A stretch of DNA of 64,000 bases. Origin: Io17-Chloro-G2 sp963663135. GTDB lineage: Bacteria > Chloroflexota > Dehalococcoidia > Lucifugimonadales > UBA3495. Within the stretch, counting starts at the first letter, position 1; each line of letters starts with the position of its first letter. The stretch lies in assembly GCA_963663135.2 (NCBI GenBank), contig CAXXRM010000002.1:496001-560000 (forward strand), written 5' to 3'. The position numbers and the translations under genes are program-made. Shown in pieces: positions 53,558-61,947 of this stretch. Under the pieces are notes generated by a model. It worked only from the letters and a program-made list of their open reading frames with translations, made no database searches and had not been told where the DNA came from.

Positions 53558-54289
53558 ATGACGACAAAGCCAACCTACCAGATCATATCGGTCATCGACT
53601 ACGCGAGCCTCGAATACGATCCGAATGAACTGGAGCCGATCCCCGACGGTATGGAACAAAGCCCGGCTATTCTGAGAATTTTCCAAATACTAGACGCTCA
53701 CCTGAAGAGCATCTACTCGCGCGAAGGCGTATTCGTCGACTCACACACCACGGTCTGTTATAACCCCGACAACCTGAACAACCGGGTCCTCCCGGACCTC
53801 TACTTTGCTTTCGACGTGGACCCTCAGGCCATCCGGCGAAGGAAACTATATCTGCCCTGGGAGGCAGGCAAGCCCCCTGATTTCGCCCTGGAAATCGGCT
53901 CGGAAAGCACTTTTCAGAATGACATGGGGCACAAGCGCGACCTTTACGCCCAAATCGGGATCTCCGAATATTGGCGCTTTGACCCCACCGGCGGGACCTA
54001 TTACAACCAACCCCTGACCGGGGAGCAGTTGATAAACGGGACCTACCAGCCATTCGAATTAACCACCGAACCCGACGGCATTCTTAAGGGATACAGCCCA
54101 GCATTGAAACGATACCTGTGTTGGCACGACGGAATGACGGAACTTTACGACCCCAACACCAACACGTACCATCTCAACTTGGAACAAGCCTTGGACGAAG
54201 TGAGCGCGGAACGATCTGCTCGGCTGGAAGCCGAGGCGAGAATACGCCAGCTTGAAGAGGAACTGGAACGGCGGCGGACCGGGAACTGA
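53558..54289 (+). CDS. Uma2 family endonuclease-like protein
   Basis: This 243-residue protein matches the Uma2 (DUF820) family, which has a PD-(D/E)XK nuclease fold. VLPDLYFAFD (Asp) and PPDFALEIGSES (Glu) fit the catalytic residues, followed by DLYAQIGISEYWRFD and NGTYQPFELT...GYSPALKRYLCW. The last 35 residues form a charged coiled coil (RLEAEARIRQLEEELERRR), usual in this family. Function is not settled despite the nuclease fold; genomes of cyanobacteria and Chloroflexota often hold many copies. It is not clearly tied to the flanking sulfite-oxidase genes. Confidence 0.88.
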   Translation: MTTKPTYQIISVIDYASLEYDPNELEPIPDGMEQSPAILRIFQILDAHLKSIYSREGVFVDSHTTVCYNPDNLNNRVLPDLYFAFDVDPQAIRRRKLYLPWEAGKPPDFALEIGSESTFQNDMGHKRDLYAQIGISEYWRFDPTGGTYYNQPLTGEQLINGTYQPFELTTEPDGILKGYSPALKRYLCWHDGMTELYDPNTNTYHLNLEQALDEVSAERSARLEAEARIRQLEEELERRRTGN

Positions 54290-54358
54290 CCAGTTCCAAC
54301 ACCTTTGACCCGGCTACCAACCCAAACCTGGGTTTGAAACGCCCGCCACGGGGGAGAA

Positions 54359-54709
54359 ATGCCCATAATTCAACACGGCGCCGTACCTATGCCCCCCGCC
54401 GCGGACTACTACCGGGAACGCGCCTTTGTGTCCAGCGACAACGGGGCGGTATCGTTGTCCATCAAAGAGGTGGAGCTGCTACCCGGGTGGGAGGGCCGAT
54501 TGCACACCCACCCGACAGACCTGGCCATCATGGTAACGGAGGGGGCAGTACAGGTGGTCATGGGAGACCAGTTAACAACCGTCCGGGCCGGCTGCACTTT
54601 GTTTGCGCCGCCGGGCGAGCCACACAAGCTGATAAACAAACTTTGGGTCCCGGTCAAACTGCTGGTGACCTACCCCACTGCTCACCTCGAAACCGAGTAC
54701 CTGGAGTAG
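54359..54709 (+). CDS. small cupin-domain protein
   Basis: This 116-residue protein has a single cupin barrel: HTHPTDLAIMVTEGAVQVVMG supplies the His ligands (motif 1), and GCTLFAPPGEPHKLINKL is motif 2 with the late His. Such small cupins can be metal enzymes or ligand sensors and cannot be typed further. It lies between Uma2 and the second sulfite oxidase-like gene, about 110 bases before the latter, and probably shares its transcript. The GGGGAGAA upstream supports the ATG start. Confidence 0.85.
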   Translation: MPIIQHGAVPMPPAADYYRERAFVSSDNGAVSLSIKEVELLPGWEGRLHTHPTDLAIMVTEGAVQVVMGDQLTTVRAGCTLFAPPGEPHKLINKLWVPVKLLVTYPTAHLETEYLE

Positions 54710-54818
54710 GACGCTAACCCGTCATTCTGAGGAGCAACCCGCCGAAGAAATTCCGGCCCCCGGTTATCTACCGGGCCATGGGCCGGACCACAGGCAGGCG
54801 CACCAGAAGGAGATTCTC

Positions 54819-55925
54819 ATGGCCATCTCACGTAACCGCACCAGAGAAAAACCGCAGCTAATTCCCACCAACGCCGGGCAGCGCACCTTCGCTTCCCCAC
54901 CCGCAGCCCTGCAACAAGACGTGGTCCCCAACGACCTGTTCTACGTGCGCAATCATTGGGCCGAGATCCCGGAGATTGACGCCGAGTCATACCGACTGAC
55001 AGTGGACGGGCAGGTGGAACGGCCCTTGAGCCTCAGCTTCCAGGACCTGCTCGATATGCCTCAAAAACGGTTTCAGGTGACGTTCGAATGCTGCGGCAAT
55101 AGCCCGGTCCCGGACTATTGGGGGAAGGTCACCCGCACCAGTTCCGTCATGGAGCAAATTAAGGGCCACGGCATTATGGGCAACGCCGAATGGGCCGGCG
55201 TATCGCTGGCCGACGTTTTACAGCGCGCCGGCGTTAAAGACTCGGCCGTCGAGGTCATGTTTGAGGGCGCCGACCACGGCCCCGACGAAACAGTTGGCGA
55301 CCCGCCCGAAGTGACCTACGAACGCAGCCTGCCCATCGCCAAAGCCACACACCCCGACACTCTGCTGGCTTACCAGATGAACGGCGAGCCGCTGCCGCCG
55401 GTCCACGGCTTCCCCCTGCGTTTGCTGGTCTCCGGTTGGTACGGAATGAACTCCGTAAAATGGCTGGTGGGAATCCACGTCCTGGATCATGTTTTCGACG
55501 GGTTCTATCAAACGGAACGCTACATGACCATGAACCAGCCGGGTTCTGCTGAAACTTACACCTATTACACCAAGCTGAAGGTCAAATCCATCATCACCAA
55601 CCCGGGTCCCGGAGAAGTCGTCCCCCTCGACGGGTGCCAACTGGCTGGGGCGGCCTGGTCCGGGGAAGACCAGATAAGCATGGTGGAAATCAGCGACGAC
55701 GGCGGACAAACCTGGTCCCCCGTGAACCGGCTGCATCCCCGGTCCGGGTATTCCTGGAACCGCTGGGAGCATTACTGGCGCGCCCCTGCCGCCGGGCGGT
55801 ATGTCCTGATGTGCCGGGCCACCAACGACAAGGGAGAAACGCAACCGCTGGAGTTCCCCAACAAGTGGGACGGCCGCGGTTACGGCAACAACATGGTATT
55901 CCTTCATGAGGTGGAAGTCCGTTAA
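54819..55925 (+). CDS. second molybdenum sulfite oxidase-like enzyme
   Basis: This 368-residue SUOX-fold protein is a paralogue of the one at 52104. FECCGNSPVPDYWG contains the candidate molybdenum-ligating Cys. EWAGVSLADVLQRAGV, HPDTLLAYQMNGEPLPPVHGFPLRLLVSGWYGMNSVKWL and GAAWSGEDQISMVEISDDGGQTWSPV follow, ending in the dimerisation domain. There is no signal peptide or haem domain. AGAAGGAG precedes ATG 54819. The differing active-site surroundings (CCGNS against CSGSD) suggest different substrates for the two copies. Confidence 0.9.
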   Translation: MAISRNRTREKPQLIPTNAGQRTFASPPAALQQDVVPNDLFYVRNHWAEIPEIDAESYRLTVDGQVERPLSLSFQDLLDMPQKRFQVTFECCGNSPVPDYWGKVTRTSSVMEQIKGHGIMGNAEWAGVSLADVLQRAGVKDSAVEVMFEGADHGPDETVGDPPEVTYERSLPIAKATHPDTLLAYQMNGEPLPPVHGFPLRLLVSGWYGMNSVKWLVGIHVLDHVFDGFYQTERYMTMNQPGSAETYTYYTKLKVKSIITNPGPGEVVPLDGCQLAGAAWSGEDQISMVEISDDGGQTWSPVNRLHPRSGYSWNRWEHYWRAPAAGRYVLMCRATNDKGETQPLEFPNKWDGRGYGNNMVFLHEVEVR

Positions 55926-56015
55926 CGTACTGCCGTAACTTCCGACATCAATGCCGTGGGCACTACGGCTAGCAGGCGTTAAATTCGATTAACTTCCTGC
56001 GAACCAGATTGGTCG

Positions 56016-56021
56016 TATAAT
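56016..56021 (+). promoter_or_regulatory. TATAAT box upstream of a small membrane protein
   Basis: A perfect TATAAT lies about 67 bases before the ATG at 56089. The -35 region 17 bases upstream is poor. It would start a transcript with a leader of about 60 bases. Confidence 0.35.
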
Positions 56022-56088
56022 GGATGCCTGGGTCCAATCGTTGCCGCATCTTTAGCCGGAACAGGCAGACAACCGGCGGGGAAAGCGT

Positions 56089-56369
56089 ATGAGTAAGCAC
56101 ATACCCGCTCCAATATCCTTTGTGATTGCCGTGGCATTCACCCTGGCGCTGTTCATTTTCTTCGGCGCCTGGGCGGTTTCCACCGACGCCGAAGGCCGGG
56201 ACAGAACCTTTGCCTTTGCGATTGGAGGTCCAGGAACCAACTGCTCGACCAGGACAAAGCCGACTCGGCCCCGGTCCTGGGCCAGACGGAAAACGGCTGG
56301 GAGACCGGCTTCGGCCAGCCAAACAGCAACGCTGACACCTGGTGGGGCAGGAGCTTACTCAAGACTTGA
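56089..56369 (+). CDS. small single-span membrane protein, probably frameshifted
   Basis: ATG 56089, after CGGGGAAAG, begins MSKHIPAPISFVIAVAFTLALFIFFGAWAVSTDAEGRD, a clear membrane anchor of about 25 residues with a short cytoplasmic start. The same frame then turns Arg-, Pro- and Thr-rich and runs to 56439. In another frame from about 56225 a normal-looking polar tail appears, NQLLDQDKADSAPVLGQTEN...ADTWWGRSLLKT, ending at a TGA at 56367-56369. I infer a frameshift near 56200-56230 joining the two. No family is recognised. Confidence 0.45.
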
Positions 56370-56640
56370 CCACTTCACTGAACCGGCCTGCCGGGAAGCG
56401 GGCCACGGGAACCACGCCGACAAGGGCCAACCTGTGTGATAGCCGGCCGTTGACTCAGGAACCTCCAACTACAAGAGGCCGGGGCCCATAGTTAAGTGCG
56501 TCAACGCTGGATTGTACAACCACCGAAGCCCGCTGCCTAAGCAACTCACGCCGCAGGTAGTCGCCGCGGAGTAAAATCCTCTTGGCGACAAAAATCTGCA
56601 GCCCCGAGCAATGTGGCAGCCAAGCCCCCGAACGGGTCGA

Positions 56641-57276
56641 ATGAATCAAACGCCGATTTTGCTGGCCACTACCAACCCCGACAAACAGCAGCAATTCCGT
56701 TGGCTGTTGGAGGGATTGCCGCTGACCCCGGTTACTCCGCAAGACCTGGGACTAACGTCAGTCCCGGATGAGGTGGGCGACAGCCATCATGCCGTGGCCC
56801 GGCTCAAAGCCCAGCTGTGGTCCCAAAGCGGTTCCATATTAGCAATCGCGTCAGACGGTGGATTGGTCCTCCCGGCCCTGGGAGCGGGCTGGGAGAGTCT
56901 GTACACCCATCGTTTTGCCGGGGAAACGGCCACCGGCGAAGATCGAGTGCGCAATCTCCTGGAAATGCTGCGCCCCTACCGGGGCCAGGACCGGCGGGCC
57001 TCATGGCTTGAATCCCTGGCTATTGCCCATCGGGGCCGCATCCTAGCGTCCTGGGAATTGGATGGAGCCACTGGAAGAATCGGGGAAGCGATGCCCAGCG
57101 AAACCCCGGAGCCGGACGGGTTCTGGGCTTTTTCCGTCTGGGAATTTCCCCACTTGGGCAAAACCTACAACCAGCTTTCCATCCAGGAGCGGGAATCGTT
57201 AGACGACCATTGGGTCCGTTTGACGAGGTTGGTGCGGAGGTTTTTCCGCGGCTACTTTGTGGCGCCAACGGCTTAA
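56641..57276 (+). CDS. Ham1-like non-canonical purine NTP pyrophosphatase
   Basis: This 211-residue protein has the Ham1/RdgB N-terminal signature ILLATTNPDKQQQFRWLLEGLP, corresponding to the phosphate-binding T/SxNxxK motif. A mid-chain acidic loop ASDGGLVLPALG takes the place of the usual SDDSGL, and SFDWAFSVWEFPHLGKTYNQLSIQE resembles the later family strand. The family hydrolyses ITP, XTP and related nucleotides to cleanse the pool. The SDGG sequence is a departure from consensus, so it may be a divergent subfamily. ATG 56641 is preferred over an earlier frame opening. Confidence 0.7.
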   Translation: MNQTPILLATTNPDKQQQFRWLLEGLPLTPVTPQDLGLTSVPDEVGDSHHAVARLKAQLWSQSGSILAIASDGGLVLPALGAGWESLYTHRFAGETATGEDRVRNLLEMLRPYRGQDRRASWLESLAIAHRGRILASWELDGATGRIGEAMPSETPEPDGFWAFSVWEFPHLGKTYNQLSIQERESLDDHWVRLTRLVRRFFRGYFVAPTA

Positions 57277-57350
57277 GTTACAATGGCCTATTGAATTCCG
57301 CGGGGAAACGTTGGGGCCGCCCCTCGTCCCCGGGCCAGGAGATAGCCTTC

Positions 57351-58295
57351 TTGTCTACGACCGCAGATTTCCCAGCCTCCATCGACGAAGTCCAAAGCAT
57401 CCTCCGCGACCAGGTTTACGTATCCGACCGGAGCCTGGCGGTCCCCGTGTTTCTGGCCCTGAAGCTACGGAGACCCCTGTTTCTCGAGGGTGAGGCCGGC
57501 GTGGGCAAGACCGAAATCGCCCGAGCCCTGGCAGAGGGCTTGAACACGCGGTTAATCCGCCTCCAGTGTTACGAGGGCCTGGACATCAACCACGCCGTGT
57601 ACGAGTGGAATCACGCCCGGCAGGTGTTGGAGATCCGGCTGATGGAGGCAGCAGGCGCCGTCGACCGAGAACTGGCCACGGCGGACTTGTTCAGCGAGCG
57701 GTTCTTAATCAAGCGGCCGTTGCTCCAAGCTATCGACGAAAGCCTGGAGAAACCGCCGGTGCTGCTGATAGACGAATTGGACCGGGCCGACGAGGAATTC
57801 GAGGGTTTCCTGTTGGAGCTTTTGTCCGACTACCAAATCACCATCCCGGAGTTGGGCACTTACCGGGCCGCCAATCCGCCGGTCGTGATAATCACCTCCA
57901 ACCGCACCCGGGAAATTCACGACGCTCTGAAACGCCGTTGCCTGTACCACTGGATCGACTACCCTGATTTTCAGAAAGAGCTGCAAATCATAACCAGCCG
58001 AATCCCCGATGCGCCCCGCCGTTTGGCCCAGGAGGTTACTGGGTTCATCCAGGAATTGCGGGAAACCGAGCTTTACAAGATTCCCGGGGTCTCCGAAACC
58101 CTGGACTGGACCTCAGCATTGCTGGCCCTGAATCAAACCAAGCTGGACCCCCAGGTCATCGACGACACCCTGGGCATCATCCTGAAGTACCAGGACGACA
58201 TTGACACAGTGCGGGGCGAGGCGGTGAGGGCGCTGCTGGAACGGTCCAACAACTCGGGGCCCCGTCGGGGGGGCCGCGGCGGGGGCGGGGCCTAG
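57351..58295 (+). CDS. MoxR-type AAA+ ATPase
   Basis: This 314-residue AAA+ chaperone-like ATPase shows FLEGEAGVGKTEIARALAEGL (Walker A), PPVLLIDELDRADEEFEGFLLELL (Walker B) and IITSNRTREIHDALKRRCLYHWIDYPD (sensor 1 and arginine finger). It ends in a disordered GGRGGGGA. MoxR ATPases remodel or metallate partner proteins, and the gene overlaps a VWA-domain gene by one base. The frame opens upstream, but TTG 57351 lies about nine bases after AGGAG and is preferred. Confidence 0.9.
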   Translation: MSTTADFPASIDEVQSILRDQVYVSDRSLAVPVFLALKLRRPLFLEGEAGVGKTEIARALAEGLNTRLIRLQCYEGLDINHAVYEWNHARQVLEIRLMEAAGAVDRELATADLFSERFLIKRPLLQAIDESLEKPPVLLIDELDRADEEFEGFLLELLSDYQITIPELGTYRAANPPVVIITSNRTREIHDALKRRCLYHWIDYPDFQKELQIITSRIPDAPRRLAQEVTGFIQELRETELYKIPGVSETLDWTSALLALNQTKLDPQVIDDTLGIILKYQDDIDTVRGEAVRALLERSNNSGPRRGGRGGGGA

Positions 58296-59659
58296 TGAAC
58301 ACCCCACCGGCCGTGAACGACCCCCGCGAAGAGCACGACCCCGACGAAGCAGCAACTCCGATCCTGCACAACCTGGCGCTGTTCGGTGCAGTGCTGCGCC
58401 GCTTGGGGTTGGAGGTGGGATCGGGCAACATGGTTGACTTGATCCAGGCTACTGAACACATCCCGTTGGCGCGCCGCGGCGATTTCCGCCAGGCGGCCCG
58501 ATGCATTCTGGTGCACCGCAAAGTTGACCTACCGTTGTTCGATGAGGCGTTCGACGTTTTCTGGCGCCGACCGGCCACAGGGCAAACCTCTATGGATCTC
58601 CGGTCCATGGGAGAGCAGCGCCGATTCCGTCAACCGCAGGCGGGGCCGCCGGCAGCTTCGGACTCAGCCGGAGCCGGAGCGCAGGGACAGTCAGGCGATG
58701 ATGATCCCCCGGACCAGGTGGATTTAACCAGGACCTACAGCGCCCGGGAGGTCCTCCGGGAAAAGAACTTTGCGCAGTTCACCCCCCAGGAAGTAGCAGA
58801 GGCCAAGGGCATGATTACCCAACTTTCCTGGAACCTGGGCAGGCGTCAAACCCGACGCATGACTCCCGGACCCGGCGCCCAGTTGGACTTGCGCCGCACT
58901 CTCCGGGCCAACCTGAAGTATGGCGGCGAAATGCTGGAGCTTTCCCACCGCCAGCGCAAGGACAAACCCCGGTCCCTGGTGTTGCTATGCGACATCAGCG
59001 GCTCCATGGAACGCTACACGCGAATGCTGCTGCATTTCATACACGCGATCGCCGGCGGTTTGGACCGGGTGGAGGCTTTCCTGTTCGCCACCAGGCTCAC
59101 GCGGATAACCCGCTATTTGCAGCACCGCGGAGTAGACCAAACCGTGAGCCAGGTCTCCAGAGCGGTCCCGGATTGGGCCGGCGGAACCCGAATCGGCGAT
59201 GCGATAAAGTCATTCAACTACAACTGGCTCCGGCGGGTAGTGCGAGGCGGCGCGGTGGTCATGGTGATCTCCGATGGCTGGGACCGAGGGGAGCCGGAAC
59301 TCCTTTCCAAGGAGATGTCCCGCCTGCAACGAAGCTGCAGCCGTTTGATCTGGTTAAACCCGCTGCTGGGAGACCAAACCTACCAACCACTTACCCGGGG
59401 GATGCAGGCCGCGTTGCCGTACACCGACGATTTTCTGCCGGTGCACAACCTGAACAGCCTGGTAGTCCTGGGCCGGCACTTGAGCAACCTGCAACCCCGG
59501 CGCGGCGCGGGCCAGCAACCCTATCCGGCAAACCCGCCGGAGCGTCCCGATGAAACAGAAGCGACAGCAGCGCCGGCGGACTCGCCGTCGCCCGCCGGCG
59601 TTTCCGAGCCAACCAACCAGCCAACCTTTCGCCACCCCATGTGGGGACGCAACCGGTAA
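58295..59659 (+). CDS. VWA-domain protein (CoxE-like), MoxR partner
   Basis: This 454-residue protein has a helical N-terminal half and a von Willebrand A domain from about 225, where SLVLLCDISGSMERYTRMLLHFIHA is the MIDAS metal site (DxSxS). GTRIGDAIKSFNYNWL supplies the Thr and VVMVISDGWDRG the Asp. The Ala/Pro-rich tail (about 400-454) is unstructured. CoxE-type proteins work with MoxR ATPases to mature metalloenzymes such as CO dehydrogenase. Here the target is unknown; the molybdenum enzymes upstream are candidates. GTG 58295 overlaps the ATPase stop by one base. Confidence 0.88.
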   Translation: MNTPPAVNDPREEHDPDEAATPILHNLALFGAVLRRLGLEVGSGNMVDLIQATEHIPLARRGDFRQAARCILVHRKVDLPLFDEAFDVFWRRPATGQTSMDLRSMGEQRRFRQPQAGPPAASDSAGAGAQGQSGDDDPPDQVDLTRTYSAREVLREKNFAQFTPQEVAEAKGMITQLSWNLGRRQTRRMTPGPGAQLDLRRTLRANLKYGGEMLELSHRQRKDKPRSLVLLCDISGSMERYTRMLLHFIHAIAGGLDRVEAFLFATRLTRITRYLQHRGVDQTVSQVSRAVPDWAGGTRIGDAIKSFNYNWLRRVVRGGAVVMVISDGWDRGEPELLSKEMSRLQRSCSRLIWLNPLLGDQTYQPLTRGMQAALPYTDDFLPVHNLNSLVVLGRHLSNLQPRRGAGQQPYPANPPERPDETEATAAPADSPSPAGVSEPTNQPTFRHPMWGRNR

Positions 59660-59751
59660 CCGCCAACGCCTTGACCCCCGGCCCGGTCCGGCGCATTGGC
59701 CCATGGGCAAGCGTCGGACCCTCCGGTTACCCAGGGCCTCTTAAATGTCTC

Positions 59752-59889
59752 CCGCCATTCTCCCCGCAGCAGGCATCCAGGAAATCCTCATGAATTGCCA
59801 ACCTCGCGCATACCCCAAACGGGTCTGCTACCACCAACATCCTGCCCGACAATCTGGGCTCTGGACACCCACTGCGGCGGTGCTGACGG
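59752..59889. repeat. dispersed inverted-repeat element, diverged copy 3
   Basis: The left end (CCGCCATTCTCCCCGCAGCA, then GGCATCCAGGAAATCC) and right end (GGGCTCTGGACACCCACTGC then GGCGGTGCTGACGGG) resemble the arms of copies 1 and 2 with several substitutions. The length equals copy 1. It seems to be an older, degraded copy. Confidence 0.6.
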
Positions 59890-59949
59890 GGGCGGGTTGG
59901 GGTAGGACCAATCACAACTGAAAGCAACTGTCCGGCTGCCACCACGCCA

Positions 59950-59978
59950 TTCAAATCGCCGGGCGGCAGTGCTATACT
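59950..59978 (+). promoter_or_regulatory. promoter candidate for the alpha/beta hydrolase
   Basis: TTCAAA (59950-59955) and TATACT (59973-59978) are 17 bases apart. Transcription would begin near 59985 and give a leader of about 90 bases. The match is moderate. Confidence 0.4.
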
Positions 59979-60077
59979 CGGCCTCGAAGGCAAACCCGTG
60001 GAACCTTAGTCTATGCCTTGGATAGGCCTCGTCCGGGGTTGGGAGCCGCCAATTCGTTTTTTTAACAGGGGGAGAAA

Positions 60078-60863
60078 ATGCCATACGCCAACAACAATGG
60101 GGTTCGCATCCACTACCAGGTCGACGGGCAGGGGCCGCCCCTGGTTTTGCAGCATGGAATGACACAAACCTTGATGTCCTGGTACGACAGTGGGTATGTC
60201 GACGGGCTGAAACAGGACTATCGCCTGATTCTCATAGACGCCCGGGGCCACGGTCACAGCGACAAACCCCACGACCCCGCAGCCTATGAGCTGGTGAACC
60301 GGGTCAACGACGTGTTGGCGGTGATGGACGAATGCGGGGTGGATAAAGCCCACTACATGGGATTCTCCCTCGGAGGCCGCATCGGATTCGGCATTGCCAT
60401 GCACGCCGTGGAACGGTTCCATTCCCTGATTATCGGAGGCATGAGCGGGCTGCCCAGCCTGAATGCTTTCGATCCCCAGCAGCAGGCCGACGTGCTCCGG
60501 CGCGGTATGGAAGCCTATGTGGAGGCGGCCGAAGCCCAGGAAGGCCCGCTCCCGGCCGACCGGAAGGCAGTCCTCCTGGCAAATGACCCCGAAGCCCTGG
60601 CCGCATCCGTGTTGGCGCCCCGCGGCACCGACGGAATCGAACAGCTTTTGCCCAAGTTGAACCTGCCTTGTTTGCTCTACTGCGGCGACGCCGACGGGTT
60701 TTACGCCGGCTCCAAGGAGTCGGCCGCGATGATACCCAACGCGGTCTTCGCGACGATCCCGGGATTGGACCATGGTCAGACCTCCCGGGCGGGCGACCAG
60801 GTGCTACCACACGTGACCAAGTTCCTTCAAGAAGTGACCGCAAAAGTCGGCGCCGCGCCGTAA
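60078..60863 (+). CDS. alpha/beta-fold hydrolase
   Basis: This 261-residue enzyme has the alpha/beta hydrolase triad: VLQHGMTQ (oxyanion region), GFSLGGRIGF with the nucleophile Ser at about 97, the acid in LLYCGDADGFY and the His in PGLDHGQTSRAGD. DARGHGHSDKP is a typical loop of esterases, haloperoxidase-like enzymes and lactonases. The exact reaction is unknown. AGGGGGAG precedes ATG 60078. A strong rightward terminator follows about 130 bases after the stop. Confidence 0.9.
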   Translation: MPYANNNGVRIHYQVDGQGPPLVLQHGMTQTLMSWYDSGYVDGLKQDYRLILIDARGHGHSDKPHDPAAYELVNRVNDVLAVMDECGVDKAHYMGFSLGGRIGFGIAMHAVERFHSLIIGGMSGLPSLNAFDPQQQADVLRRGMEAYVEAAEAQEGPLPADRKAVLLANDPEALAASVLAPRGTDGIEQLLPKLNLPCLLYCGDADGFYAGSKESAAMIPNAVFATIPGLDHGQTSRAGDQVLPHVTKFLQEVTAKVGAAP

Positions 60864-60982
60864 ACCGGCCGGCGCCGGGATATTTGGATACTGTTGGCGC
60901 TCGTTTCCGGGCGGCGGTCTGGTTGGTCTTGGCGGCCAGGCCGGGGCCCACCGCGCCTTTACCCTGCGGGGAATTCGTATTT

Positions 60983-61741
60983 CTAGGAGGCCCCGGGGGA
61001 TTTGATTGGTCTCCCCCGGGGTTTTTTGTTCCAAAGGGCTACCAGGCCGAACGAAATGGCGGCCAACACTCCGCCGGCGATTGCGTCGAGAACAAAGTGA
61101 TTCCCGGTGATGATTATGGAAAGAAAAGTCAAAACCGGGTAGGCAATTCCCAGCGCCTTCCACCCGCCTTTCAACCGCCCCCAAAACATCACGCCCATGA
61201 TCACCGACCAGCAGAAATGCAAACTGGGCATGGCGGCGTCGGTGTTATAAAACACCGCCATTGCCGGGCTTCCATAAATTTTAGGGCCGAGGTCCTGGAT
61301 GGTGTTCGAAAGGTGCTCGGTCAGGTTGAATGGCGAGGTCACGGGAAACAACGTGAAAACGCACAGGGCAATCGCCAAGCTGACCAACGCCGTGCTCCGG
61401 TAATAGTAGTAGGCGGAGCGATCGGTCAGGAACAAGACCGCGCCGACGACAAGTATCAACGGCCAATAGGTGGCGACGTAGACCCAGTTGAAAAACAGTC
61501 CCACCAGGTCGGTCCATTGCAGCATCCACGCCTGCCATGCGAGTTCCCAGAAGAACCCCAACGCCCGCTCCAGGCCCACAATGCTCCGGGCGTTGACGGT
61601 CCCGGTGGCGGTCGTGTCCGAGTAAACCAGGCCCCGAGCGAACAAGTAGCCTAGGTAAGCGCCGAAAATCAGCGCAAGTTCTTTCAGGTGAGGCTCGTAT
61701 TTCCGAAGCCTGGCAATCAGCGGCATGGGCGCCTGTAGCAA
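60983..61741 (-). CDS. PAP2-family phosphatase or lipid transferase, integral membrane
   Basis: This 252-residue protein has about six membrane segments. PAP2 signatures are AAMPSLHFCWSVIMGVMFWG (C2, PSxH) and IITGNHFVLDAIAGG (C3, with the catalytic His). The C1-like KxxR motif is less clear. Similar proteins include inositolphosphotransferase-type enzymes (AUR1/IPCS-like) and phosphatidate phosphatases. The C-terminal residues overlap a rightward terminator hairpin. ATG 61741 is first; a Met at codon 6 is an alternative. Confidence 0.87.
   Translation of the reverse strand: MLQAPMPLIARLRKYEPHLKELALIFGAYLGYLFARGLVYSDTTATGTVNARSIVGLERALGFFWELAWQAWMLQWTDLVGLFFNWVYVATYWPLILVVGAVLFLTDRSAYYYYRSTALVSLAIALCVFTLFPVTSPFNLTEHLSNTIQDLGPKIYGSPAMAVFYNTDAAMPSLHFCWSVIMGVMFWGRLKGGWKALGIAYPVLTFLSIIITGNHFVLDAIAGGVLAAISFGLVALWNKKPRGRPIKSPGAS
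60991..61027 (+). terminator. strong intrinsic terminator for the alpha/beta hydrolase gene
   Basis: CCCCGGGGGA (60991-61000) and TCCCCCGGGG (61012-61021) form a 10-bp stem with an 11-base loop, followed at once by TTTTTT (61022-61027). It ends rightward transcription and lies within the 3' coding end of the convergent PAP2 gene. Confidence 0.85.
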
Positions 61742-61947
61742 AGAATGGAACTGTGGATTATCATCATAGCAGCAAAGCCGACCCGATCATTGGCGGCACA
61801 AATCACTAGATTGGCACCTTTGGCGAGGTAACTTTACCTTAATATTCGCCAAGAAACTGCTACGCACCGTTGCCGGACGTCCGCTAGCGCCTCCTCTAAA
61901 TGGAAGTAGCGGCGATTGGAAGCATCCTTCCCAAAGTGGGTTGAATC

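Larger units (their letters stand above)
59660..60077. other. intergenic region with a decayed repeat and a promoter candidate
   Basis: The region contains a diverged inverted-repeat copy (59752-59889) and a rightward promoter candidate (59950-59978) for the alpha/beta hydrolase. No gene is evident. Confidence 0.55.
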
